Both the position numbers and the translations under genes were made by a program. A DNA stretch of 6,300 nt from an uncultured Lachnospira sp. (GTDB taxonomy: Bacteria; Bacillota; Clostridia; Lachnospirales; Lachnospiraceae), in NCBI GenBank assembly GCA_934358235.1, contig CAKRKK010000140.1:1-6300 (forward strand), written 5' to 3'. The notes below the pieces were generated by a model. The model ran no database searches. It was not told the DNA's origin and was given only the letters and a program-made list of their open reading frames with translations. Below, piece after piece: positions 1 through 6,300 of the stretch. Positions within the stretch are counted from its first letter, which is position 1. Each line of letters starts with the position of its first letter.

Positions 1-134
1 GAGCAGAGATTGAATTATCAGAAAAAATAAAAGTTATCATATCAGATGAAATATTTATCGTATCAAGGCGGTGCAAGAAAGAATTTATGGAAAAATATAT
101 AGAAAGTGATTTGAAATATACGAGAATAAAATAA
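1..134 (+). CDS. LytTR-family response regulator, C-terminal fragment
   Basis: This is the end of a gene that begins before the window. The first complete codon is at 3 and the stop TAA is at 132-134, giving 43 visible residues. The segment DEIFIVSRRCKKEFMEKY resembles the last strand and helix of a LytTR DNA-binding domain, where an [IV]SRR(Y/x)K motif near the end is usual; here a Cys follows SRR. The tail DLKYTRIK is short and basic. The receiver domain is outside the window. The kinase gene starts 17 bp downstream on the same strand, the usual arrangement of an AgrA/AgrC-like pair, so this is very probably its cognate regulator. It is the natural candidate to bind the direct repeats at 1454-1482. 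The family call rests on a short C-terminal piece plus context. Confidence 0.72.
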   Translation, partial: AEIELSEKIKVIISDEIFIVSRRCKKEFMEKYIESDLKYTRIK

Positions 135-151
135 GAGTAGGGGACTTTAAT

Positions 152-1453
152 ATGGGGATAATTATTTTGGCGGTAATTAAGTACATTATTTCATTTTTGT
201 GCTGTATGTTATTTACTTATATTATTTCGGAAAATAAGTATACAAGATTATGGTGGATTTTAATAAGTATATTAATATATTCTATGAGTTATATTACTTT
301 GAATAAATACTTACCAATAGAGTTTCTAGGGGATTTTTTGACGTTAATAACAATTTCATTGATGTATAAAGATACGCGTAGTAAAAAAATAAAAAACTTT
401 GTAAGTGTTTATGTAATGTGGCAGATTATTCAGACAATAGTTACAATTATGGATCCGTTAAATACAAAGAATATATATAAAAACGTAATAGAGCAAATTG
501 TTGACTTGTCTATTATATTTATAATTTACTTATTAAAGATTCTGTTAAAAGATAAGCTATATATGGCAGTAAATAAAATGAAATTAAGTGAAAAGAATAT
601 AAATATAGTTAATAATATTGCCTATGTGTTGTATATTATTTCTATAACATATATGCTGCTATTAATAGCACTCTCTGATTATACACATAAATATTCTATT
701 GATGAAAGGATAAAGCAGGTATTTGGGTATTTTGTAATTCCATCATTTATAAGTTTGTGTGTGATTGTAATATTATTTGCATATGTAATAGTTGTAAATA
801 AATCACAAAAAATAATGATAAAGAATGAAGAGCAATTTAATCAGATTCAGAGTATGTATTATAAGACGCTTATGGTTAAGGAACAGGAAACTAAAAAGTT
901 CAGGCATGATATAAAAAATCATTTGTTATATATTTATAGTACTGCTAAAGCTAATAATGATTATGAAATAATAAAATATATAGATAGTATTGAAGATGAA
1001 TTTGCAGCAAAAATAAATATTGTACGTGATGTTGGTAATGAAACCTTTAATATATTATTAAATTATTACATAAGTATGTTAAAACCAGATGTAAAGGTTA
1101 CTATAGAGGGTACATTTAAGGATGATATCAATATATCACCATTTGACATTAATCTGATAATAGGAAATGTACTGAAGAATTCAGTTGAGGAATTGAATAA
1201 AAGCAATGATGATAATAAGATTTCAGAACTACATATAATATTTCAAGAAGGAAAAAGATATGTTCGAATAACAGTTATTAATACTATTCTTAATGAAAAA
1301 TCAAAATGGATTAAAGATGATAAAGAGCATGGGTATGGAATATCAATCATTCAGGAAAATGTTAGAAAATGTAATGGACAGTATGAATATAAGATAGAGG
1401 ATGATAAATATATAGTTGTGATTACATTACGGAATGAAAAAACTACCATTTAA
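152..1453 (+). CDS. AgrC-like GHKL sensor histidine kinase
   Basis: A 433-residue membrane sensor kinase. The N-terminal half (about residues 3-215) is almost entirely hydrophobic, with six or seven predicted membrane segments and no large extracytoplasmic domain, as in AgrC/ComD/BlpH-type kinases that sense peptides or membrane-active compounds. A short linker helix (about 220-250) leads to the phosphoacceptor motif FRHDIKNHL with His252. The ATPase domain follows: an N-box GNVLKNSVEE at 338-347 (Asn339 and Asn343) and a G-box HGYGISII with Gly394 and Gly396. This is the HATPase_c_5 type of GHKL domain. The ATG at 152 is supported by AGGGGA at 139-144, 7 bp upstream. It follows the LytTR regulator gene by 17 bp and is presumably co-transcribed with it. 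All motifs needed for activity are present. The signal is unknown; assignment to the AgrC group is by architecture only. Confidence 0.9.
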   Translation: MGIIILAVIKYIISFLCCMLFTYIISENKYTRLWWILISILIYSMSYITLNKYLPIEFLGDFLTLITISLMYKDTRSKKIKNFVSVYVMWQIIQTIVTIMDPLNTKNIYKNVIEQIVDLSIIFIIYLLKILLKDKLYMAVNKMKLSEKNINIVNNIAYVLYIISITYMLLLIALSDYTHKYSIDERIKQVFGYFVIPSFISLCVIVILFAYVIVVNKSQKIMIKNEEQFNQIQSMYYKTLMVKEQETKKFRHDIKNHLLYIYSTAKANNDYEIIKYIDSIEDEFAAKINIVRDVGNETFNILLNYYISMLKPDVKVTIEGTFKDDINISPFDINLIIGNVLKNSVEELNKSNDDNKISELHIIFQEGKRYVRITVINTILNEKSKWIKDDKEHGYGISIIQENVRKCNGQYEYKIEDDKYIVVITLRNEKTTI

Positions 1454-1482
1454 CAAGTTAAGAGACCGCTTACGGAGTTTAT
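1454..1482 (+). promoter_or_regulatory. Putative LytTR-regulator binding site (two direct repeats)
   Basis: Two nine-base elements, CAAGTTAAG (1454-1462) and GGAGTTTAT (1474-1482), lie in the same orientation 20 bp apart start to start. The known consensus for LytTR regulators is roughly [TA][AC][CA]GTTN[AG][TG], usually as a direct repeat about 21 bp apart next to the -35 box. The first copy fits at eight of nine positions, the second at seven. The second copy ends one base before the -35 element of the downstream promoter. A LytTR regulator is encoded just upstream, so direct activation of the lipoprotein-transporter operon is inferred. The second copy is degenerate, so this needs experimental support. 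Confidence 0.55.
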
Positions 1483-1483
1483 A

Positions 1484-1512
1484 TTTAAAAATATCTGATT
1501 AAAAATTATAAT
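1484..1512 (+). promoter_or_regulatory. Predicted sigma-A promoter of the lipoprotein-ABC operon
   Basis: A -35 element TTTAAA (1484-1489, four of six matches to TTGACA) is separated by exactly 17 bp from a perfect -10 element TATAAT (1507-1512). Transcription would start near 1519, leaving a leader of about 30 nt with the ribosome binding site GGGGGAA at 1539-1545 before the ATG at 1548. The weak -35 and the adjoining LytTR-like repeats are typical of an activator-dependent promoter. In a background this rich in A and T a -10-like hexamer can occur by chance; the spacing and position are what support the call. Confidence 0.6.
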
Positions 1513-1547
1513 AAATACATACGATATTATACGAGTGTGGGGGAACT

Positions 1548-2714
1548 ATGAAGAAAATAAATATAATACTAGCTTTATTAACGATTTCATTAATGCTTGC
1601 AGCCTGTGGGAAGAATGGTGTGGAAGATATAAATATAAATTCCTGCAGCAATAAAAATGGATTTCTAAACTTTTCTAGTGATGTAGCAGAATCACCGGAG
1701 GGTTATTATGTGTTATCCAAAGATTTAAGAAATGGGAATTTCTTAACGTATATAGATAAAGAGAAAGATAAAAGCACCATTTTGTGCTCAAAGATAAATT
1801 GTGAACATACATTTGAGAAAGTTCCGGATGATTGTGATGCGTATTTAGGAACAGTATTGCAGGGAAGTCTGAATTATTATAATGGATATATATATTATAT
1901 TGCATATAATAAAGATAATTATAAATGCAGTCTATACAAGGTGAGCTTCGATGGAAGTGAACACGAGAAAATATTTGATTTAGGAACAGCGCCAGATATG
2001 TCTAATATATATTATTCGTATGTGGTGACAGATTCCTGTGTTTTTTATTCCGCAGCTATTGGTGTGAGTGGAGAAAAAAATGCAGCTAAACTTAATAGAT
2101 ATATCTTTGATAATAGCAAAATAGAAACTGTATACAATTATGAGGGTGATAAAGCTGAAATCTTTGATTTGAAAATGTGTAAGGATAAGGTGTTCTTCAG
2201 ACAAAGTGTAGGAAATGAAAGATTAAAAAGTGAATTATATGAATGGGATATTGCAGGACAAAGAGCAAATAAAATAGCAGAGGGAATATGCTCATATACA
2301 TTGAAGGCTGATGAAAAACTTGCATATTGGAAAGCTTTTGATGGAATATATGAAATACCAATGACTACTGGCAATACTGCTGAAAATATTGCTGAAAACG
2401 AAGAAAAAATATTCACCTGTGATGAAGATACAATGCTTGGCTTTATTGCTTCATCAAATAGTGATTATTATTTATATAATATGATAAATACAAGTTATAA
2501 AAAGGATACAGATATTTACATTGGAAATATTAAGGAGGGTAGAATAATAACAAAACTATATGTTAATAAAGAAGATTATATGATGCCCTTGTATGTAGGC
2601 TCTGATAAATTAATTGTTGATGTGTATGGAAAAGATGGCAGGTATTGTGGATATTCTGAGATAGATAATGGACAATTATCTGATGAAATTATAAATATGG
2701 GGATAATTCGATAA
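1548..2714 (+). CDS. Secreted lipoprotein with Cys/His cluster and propeller-like repeats
   Basis: A 388-residue predicted lipoprotein. The signal peptide is basic at its start (MKK), hydrophobic over about residues 4-17, and ends in the lipobox LAAC with Cys20 as the lipidated residue, so the protein should sit on the outer face of the membrane. A compact motif follows: Cys80-x4-Cys85-x-His87-x8-Cys96-Asp-Ala-Tyr. From about residue 105 the protein alternates short beta segments such as YYNGYIYYI and SLYKVSFDGS, resembling DUF5050 or beta-propeller-like lipoproteins of Clostridia. It does not look like a classical solute-binding protein. It is the first gene of the transporter operon, so a role as accessory receptor, scavenger or sensor for the exporter is inferred; its biochemical function is unknown. 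ATG 1548 is preceded by GGGGGAA at 1539-1545. The 3' end may be frameshifted: another frame stays open to 2761, one base before the permease ATG. Confidence 0.82.
   Translation: MKKINIILALLTISLMLAACGKNGVEDININSCSNKNGFLNFSSDVAESPEGYYVLSKDLRNGNFLTYIDKEKDKSTILCSKINCEHTFEKVPDDCDAYLGTVLQGSLNYYNGYIYYIAYNKDNYKCSLYKVSFDGSEHEKIFDLGTAPDMSNIYYSYVVTDSCVFYSAAIGVSGEKNAAKLNRYIFDNSKIETVYNYEGDKAEIFDLKMCKDKVFFRQSVGNERLKSELYEWDIAGQRANKIAEGICSYTLKADEKLAYWKAFDGIYEIPMTTGNTAENIAENEEKIFTCDEDTMLGFIASSNSDYYLYNMINTSYKKDTDIYIGNIKEGRIITKLYVNKEDYMMPLYVGSDKLIVDVYGKDGRYCGYSEIDNGQLSDEIINMGIIR
2374..2397 (+). repeat. 12-bp tandem duplication within the lipoprotein gene
   Basis: AATACTGCTGAA (2374-2385) is followed directly by AATATTGCTGAA (2386-2397), 11 of 12 bases identical. 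It encodes two consecutive Asn-(Thr/Ile)-Ala-Glu units in a probable surface loop. The unit is a multiple of three, so copy-number change would keep the reading frame. Probably a minor slippage product. Confidence 0.6.
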
Positions 2715-2761
2715 AGGTTATTAAGGGTAAGTGGCAGAATATAGAAATTGGAGATACATAA
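2687..2761 (+). pseudogene. Possible displaced C-terminal extension of the lipoprotein
   Basis: The lipoprotein frame stops at 2712-2714. The frame that starts at 2687 is open for 24 codons to a TAA at 2759-2761 and reads, in its last part, SIKVIKGKWQNIEIGDT, which looks like coding sequence rather than random AT-rich translation. One extra G in the GGGG run at 2699-2702 would join the two frames as ...INMGDNSIKVIKGKWQ.... The combined gene would then end one base before the permease ATG at 2763, matching the tight packing of the other genes. This may be a true frameshift, a sequencing error or coincidence; an open run of 24 codons alone is not strong proof. Confidence 0.35.
2750..2753 (+). 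promoter_or_regulatory. Ribosome binding site that decides the permease start
   Basis: GGAG lies 9 bp before the ATG at 2763. An upstream in-frame TTG at 2748 has no good ribosome binding site at the right distance and overlaps this GGAG, so the ATG at 2763 is preferred. Confidence 0.7.
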
Positions 2762-2762
2762 T

Positions 2763-4946
2763 ATGGGGGAGATAAAGCGTCTTATTAACAGAAAAGCCAT
2801 ATATATTATAATAATATCATTAATTTTATGTGTACTCTGTTATATTTTAAAAAGTGCCGGAACAGATGGTGTAAGTGAATATCTGGCTGATAATAATATA
2901 TATAATGTGGCGATTAATAGTTTATCGCAAAAAGACAATCAGACCGCTGATAAGTATATTGAAAATTTAAAGGAAAATGGAAAGAAAAATATATCCGATG
3001 AGTTAACAGACTATATGAATTACATCAACGGGTATGGTGAATTTATTGAAAACACACTTTTAAATGCTGAGAAATCACAGCAATTTAGTATATTTAATAA
3101 AGCTAACGATTATACAATGCGTAATATTAACAAGATATATAAGGATTATATTAAGTTAAGGGAAGTAAAGCCACAGATTGTTAATCAAAGAGCTTTTATT
3201 AGTTACGGGAATAATATAGCTTTAATCTCTATGTTTGTTATATTCATAATATTATATATGCTTTTTAATATGCAGAAGGAATATGATAACAGAGAGATTT
3301 TATTTTCGTATAGTGCACCAAAAGGACGGTTTGCACTTGCTGTAAGAAGAAATATAATTATAACAATTACAGCTATAATATTAACAATAGCCTTCAATTT
3401 AGTTATATATATATTATCCAATATATTGTATGGTTATGTTGATTATACTGCACCAGTTCAAAGCGTAAGCTCATATTCTAAATGTAGTATGAATATATCT
3501 ATAATTACAGAATTGTTTCTGAATATGTTAGAAACAGGAATAGGATTAGCACTAATAGCTATGCTTACTAACCTTGTATTTAACATTATGTATAATAAAT
3601 ATATATCAATATGTTTTTTAGGAGGCTTGTTTTTTATAGAATGGCGGGCAGCTTTGTTAGTACAGAATAATTCTGTTAACAGAATTCTGGCGAATATTAA
3701 TTTGTATAGGATTATAGATTATTCTACATATCATAAAAACTATCAGAATATTAACATATTAAACTATCCTATATCTTCGCATGTTCTTATTTTTACAATA
3801 ACATTAGTGTTATTTGTTGCTTTCTTTTTGCTGTCAGCACTAACCTATGCTAAACGTTATCCGTATAGAAAGCAGCTTTTTGCTAAAGTAAAGAATAATA
3901 TAGAGATAATGACCGGAAAGGTTTTTTGTAAGCTTGGATTTGTATATTTTGAACTTTATAAGCTGCTGATAAGAGGTAAAAAGCTATTTATTATCATTGC
4001 ATTTATATTGGCAGAGATTATTTTAATATATGGAACAAGAGTTGATTTCCCGGCAAGACAAAGACAGATGGATAGGATATATGAAGAATATGGCGGTGAT
4101 GACTGGGAACGCTTTAATGGGTATGTACAGAATTATGAGAATGAAATAAGTCAGGCAGAAACTTATATTGAAGATATTAAAGGTGCGTCTGTTGATGATG
4201 AAAATGCACATAATATTTTTATGGAGGCAGAAAGCCTGAATTCAGATTTGAATGAAAAAAGAAAGATTCTAAGCGAATATAAATATATTACTGAAAGAAA
4301 AGAAAGAATTGAGGCGGATAAGGGGCTTGTTATATATGCAATGTCAGACAGAGGCTATGATGAAATATATGGCAGCAATTCTTATATAAGAGAAGCTGGA
4401 ATTATTATAATGCTTATAGTGATTACGGTTATCATAAGCTCAGGGTATTATATAGAAGAGGAACAATCAGGTGTAGACAGGCTTATTAAATGTTCAAGGT
4501 CAGGTATTGCAAAGGTCTATAATATGAAGCTGTGTATATTATTTGCGGTAATTACAGGCGTATCGGCTTTATTTATATTTATGGATATATTTTTTATGGC
4601 TAAGCTTTATGGATTTAAATATATCAATGCACCGCTGGTAACTATTACATTTATGGAAAGCAGAGCTGGAATAATATCTGCCAATATGAAAATATGGCAA
4701 TATATAATACTTGATATAATTACAAAGCTGTCAGTCATAATTATTTCTATGTTTATAGCTCTGGAATTGTCTTTTAAAACAAGAAGTTTATTCTATGCTC
4801 CGGCAGTAATTCTTTTAATGTCAATAGCAGGAGTTTTTAGTATTTATGCATATGTATATATAAAGTTTTTTATTATATTGTTGGCAGTTGTTATTATGTG
4901 GGGATACATTTTTTTACATAGAAGCGGCAAAGAATGGGGGAAATAA
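2763..4946 (+). CDS. Internally duplicated ABC-2-type permease
   Basis: A 727-residue membrane protein starting MGEIKRLINRK. A TTG at 2748 would add five residues, but GGAG at 2750-2753 favours this ATG. The protein is two similar halves. Each begins with a membrane helix (about 12-29 and 408-425), followed by an extracytoplasmic domain of roughly 115-120 residues (about 30-148 and 426-545), then about five more membrane helices. Matching landmarks include a helix entered after a YG[NS]N motif (148-151, 536-539), a cytoplasmic acidic turn after it (QKEYDNRE at 171-178; EEEQSG at 565-570), and LYGYVDYTAP (222-231) against LYGFKYINAP (615-624). The acidic turn followed by a basic segment is typical of ABC-2 permeases. 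The second outer domain has a likely coiled coil at about 457-520. One chain therefore supplies both transmembrane halves, giving about 12 helices. The ATPase gene begins immediately after the stop. Export is inferred; the substrate is not evident. Confidence 0.85.
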   Translation: MGEIKRLINRKAIYIIIISLILCVLCYILKSAGTDGVSEYLADNNIYNVAINSLSQKDNQTADKYIENLKENGKKNISDELTDYMNYINGYGEFIENTLLNAEKSQQFSIFNKANDYTMRNINKIYKDYIKLREVKPQIVNQRAFISYGNNIALISMFVIFIILYMLFNMQKEYDNREILFSYSAPKGRFALAVRRNIIITITAIILTIAFNLVIYILSNILYGYVDYTAPVQSVSSYSKCSMNISIITELFLNMLETGIGLALIAMLTNLVFNIMYNKYISICFLGGLFFIEWRAALLVQNNSVNRILANINLYRIIDYSTYHKNYQNINILNYPISSHVLIFTITLVLFVAFFLLSALTYAKRYPYRKQLFAKVKNNIEIMTGKVFCKLGFVYFELYKLLIRGKKLFIIIAFILAEIILIYGTRVDFPARQRQMDRIYEEYGGDDWERFNGYVQNYENEISQAETYIEDIKGASVDDENAHNIFMEAESLNSDLNEKRKILSEYKYITERKERIEADKGLVIYAMSDRGYDEIYGSNSYIREAGIIIMLIVITVIISSGYYIEEEQSGVDRLIKCSRSGIAKVYNMKLCILFAVITGVSALFIFMDIFFMAKLYGFKYINAPLVTITFMESRAGIISANMKIWQYIILDIITKLSVIIISMFIALELSFKTRSLFYAPAVILLMSIAGVFSIYAYVYIKFFIILLAVVIMWGYIFLHRSGKEWGK

Positions 4947-5882
4947 ATGAAACTTATATTAAAGAATTTAAAAAAAACATATGGAAATGTTAAAGCCCTG
5001 AAAGGTATTAATTATACATTTACGCCGGGAGTGTATGGGATACTTGGTTCTAATGGTGCTGGAAAAAGTACTATGATTAATCTGATAACAGATAATGTAA
5101 AAAGAGATAAAAATGGGGGAGAAATTCTATTTTGTGATGATAATTCAGATACGGCTGAGGCTGTTGATATCCTTAAGCTAGGCAGTAAATTCCGCTCATT
5201 TATTGGTTATATGCCACAGCAGCAGGGATATTATGCTGATTTCACGCCCAAAGCTTTTTTGAAATATATGGCTGATATAAAAGGGGTTAAGAAAAAAGAA
5301 ATTGTAGATAATAACGGCAGCAAATCATATATATCAGTAAATGAGCAGATAGATAAGCTGCTGGAGATAGTGAATCTGACAGATGCTGCGTATAAGCGGA
5401 TAGGAGGCTTTTCTGGTGGAATGAAACAAAGGGTGCTTCTTGCACAGGCACTATTAGGAAATCCAAAGATACTTATATTAGATGAGCCAACAGCAGGTCT
5501 GGACCCGAAAGAAAGAATACATATCCGAAATTATATTTCTAAGTTATCAAAGGACAGAATTATTTTATTTGCAACTCATGTTGTAAGTGACATTGAGTGT
5601 ATAGCGGACAAGGTTATTCTGTTAAAAGAGGGACAGATTATAGAAGCTGGTTCACCTGTACAATTAATTGATAAGGTGTATGGAAAGGTGGGAGAAATAA
5701 ACTGTCAGCTTGAGGAGGTTGATGAACTTCAAAAGAAATACAGAGTTGGAAATATAAGACAGAGAAGAAACGGGCTGGCATTAAGGATAGTTGGAGATAC
5801 ATTACCAGAGATGGCAGATGCCTGCAGCAATGATATAGATTTAGAGGATGTTTATTTATATTATTTTGGGGAAGGAAATTAA
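4947..5882 (+). CDS. ABC transporter ATP-binding protein
   Basis: A 311-residue cytoplasmic ATPase with every standard motif: aromatic residue Tyr12 ahead of the core; Walker A GSNGAGKST at 34-42 (Lys40); Q-loop GYMPQ with Gln91; signature FSGGMKQR at 155-162; Walker B LILDEP with Asp179 and catalytic Glu180; D-loop AGLDP; and switch His211 in FATHVVSD. This pattern is of the exporter type (as in NatA, BcrA or CcmA-like subunits). Residues from about 235 form a short C-terminal domain ending LEDVYLYYF, common in this group. The ATG directly follows the permease TAA, with GGGGGAA at 4936-4942 inside the permease end, so translation is probably coupled. It is the only ATPase gene in the operon, so it should act as a homodimer on the two-half permease. 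Confidence 0.95.
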   Translation: MKLILKNLKKTYGNVKALKGINYTFTPGVYGILGSNGAGKSTMINLITDNVKRDKNGGEILFCDDNSDTAEAVDILKLGSKFRSFIGYMPQQQGYYADFTPKAFLKYMADIKGVKKKEIVDNNGSKSYISVNEQIDKLLEIVNLTDAAYKRIGGFSGGMKQRVLLAQALLGNPKILILDEPTAGLDPKERIHIRNYISKLSKDRIILFATHVVSDIECIADKVILLKEGQIIEAGSPVQLIDKVYGKVGEINCQLEEVDELQKKYRVGNIRQRRNGLALRIVGDTLPEMADACSNDIDLEDVYLYYFGEGN

Positions 5883-5905
5883 TAAAGTAATGTTGATAAA
5901 AGTTT

Positions 5906-5950
5906 CGTGTGAAATATAATGTGTGTCCATTATATTTCACGCGGATTTTT
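5906..5950 (+). terminator. Rho-independent terminator, possibly bidirectional
   Basis: A 16-bp stem pairs 5906-5921 with 5928-5943 across a six-base loop (5922-5927); only one position is a G-U pair, the rest match. It is followed by GGA and five Ts (5946-5950), then ATTTAT. It lies 23 bp after the ATPase stop and 15 bp before the stop of the converging GntR gene. On the minus strand the stem is followed by a broken T-rich run, so it may also end that transcript, less efficiently. Confidence 0.85.
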
Positions 5951-5965
5951 ATTTATAATCAGATT

Positions 5966-6300
5966 TTAGATCTCAGGTTTAACAATATTAAGTGGCATCA
6001 TAAGGTGGCTTATGAGAATTCTATATGCTTCATTTCCATTACCAGCTTTAAGCATCTTAAAATATTCTTCGTGTTCGTCAACGGTTCCTATGCTTCGGCC
6101 TTCTACCTCAAGAGCTGACTGGGTTGTAAGGCGGATAAGATACATAAGTCGCTGGAACATATGATTAATTTCTTCATTTTCAATATAATTCACGAGAACA
6201 AGATGAAATTCATGGTCATAGTTGATAAAGCTTTCGTAATCATCATTAGCAGAGAGAGACTCTTTTTGTTTTTTAAGAATTTCACCGAGCCTTTCAATAG
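5966..6300 (-). CDS. GntR-family regulator, FCD domain, C-terminal part
   Basis: The last 110 residues of a gene whose start lies beyond the right edge of the window; the stop is at 5966-5968. The frame stays open to the window edge, and an internal GTG at 6191-6193 is not the start because coding sequence clearly continues upstream of it. The sequence matches the helical FCD ligand-binding domain of FadR/VanR/LldR-type GntR regulators: a D-x2-F-H motif (Asp at 6215-6217, His at 6203-6205), an Asp-Glu-His motif (His at 6071-6073), and a final His-Leu (His at 6005-6007). These are the usual Asp/His positions of a metal-dependent effector pocket. Such regulators commonly control sugar-acid, organic-acid or amino-acid metabolism. 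The N-terminal winged-helix domain is not visible. It converges on the transporter operon and need not be related to it. Confidence 0.85.
   Translation of the reverse strand, partial: IERLGEILKKQKESLSANDDYESFINYDHEFHLVLVNYIENEEINHMFQRLMYLIRLTTQSALEVEGRSIGTVDEHEEYFKMLKAGNGNEAYRILISHLMMPLNIVKPEI

Noticed and set aside
1459..1475. Small inverted repeats (TAAG/CTTA, CCG/CGG) after the kinase stop as a terminator
   Set aside because: Stems of three to four base pairs with no following T-run are too weak; the sequence is better explained by the LytTR-like repeats.
1525..1530. Alternative -10 box TATTAT upstream of the lipoprotein gene
   Set aside because: No reasonable -35 element lies 16-18 bp upstream (AAAATT), unlike the TTTAAA/TATAAT pair at 1484-1512.
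1454..1547. Possible AgrD-like or bacteriocin-like small peptide gene between kinase and lipoprotein
   Set aside because: No start with a ribosome binding site and a sensible short frame was seen; the gap is accounted for by promoter elements.
2748..2762. TTG start five codons upstream of the permease ATG
   Set aside because: The TTG overlaps the GGAG motif that is ideally placed for the ATG at 2763, and it has no properly spaced ribosome binding site of its own.
2731..2775. Tiny GTG-initiated reading frame (14 codons) overlapping the permease start
   Set aside because: The upstream AGGG is too close to the GTG, and the product has no recognisable features; a remnant of the lipoprotein end explains this stretch better.
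5638..5940. Minus-strand reading frame antisense to the end of the ATPase gene
   Set aside because: It is a shadow of the ATPase coding frame, runs into the terminator hairpin, and resembles no known family.
5909..6118. Plus-strand reading frame over the terminator and the GntR gene
   Set aside because: It begins inside the terminator stem and lies opposite the well-supported FCD-domain frame; no ribosome binding site or protein-like features.

Overview
The window is strongly AT-rich with Gram-positive ribosome binding sites (AGGGGA, GGGGGAA). It encodes a signal-peptidase-II lipoprotein, an AgrC-type histidine kinase and an ABC-2 transporter. This combination suggests a low-GC Firmicute, most likely a gut Clostridia of the Lachnospiraceae type. 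That assignment is inference from gene style and composition; no rRNA or other marker gene is present.

Layout. Positions 1-134 hold the C-terminal end of a LytTR-type response regulator, followed after 17 bp by its partner, an AgrC-like GHKL sensor kinase (152-1453). A 94-bp gap (1454-1547) carries two LytTR-like direct repeats directly upstream of a well-spaced promoter (TTTAAA, 17 bp, TATAAT). Three co-oriented genes follow: a lipoprotein with a Cys/His cluster and propeller-like repeats (1548-2714), an internally duplicated ABC-2 permease (ATG at 2763, end 4946) and its ATPase (4947-5882). A strong hairpin terminator (5906-5950) closes the operon. On the other strand, converging on that terminator, is the C-terminal FCD ligand-binding domain of a GntR-family regulator (5966 to the window edge).

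How it may work together. The simplest reading is a self-contained sense-and-export module. The kinase and LytTR regulator respond to a signal at the membrane and activate the promoter at 1484-1512. That promoter makes the lipoprotein plus a one-permease, one-ATPase-gene exporter. The substrate is not visible; antimicrobial-peptide or drug efflux or immunity is a guess from similar architectures. No AgrD-like or bacteriocin-like precursor gene was seen in the gaps.

Points worth checking are the predicted LytTR-controlled promoter, the Cys-x4-Cys-x-His...Cys motif of the lipoprotein, and the fused two-half permease with two extracytoplasmic domains. A fourth is a possible frameshift at the 3' end of the lipoprotein gene, where another frame runs open to one base before the permease ATG.
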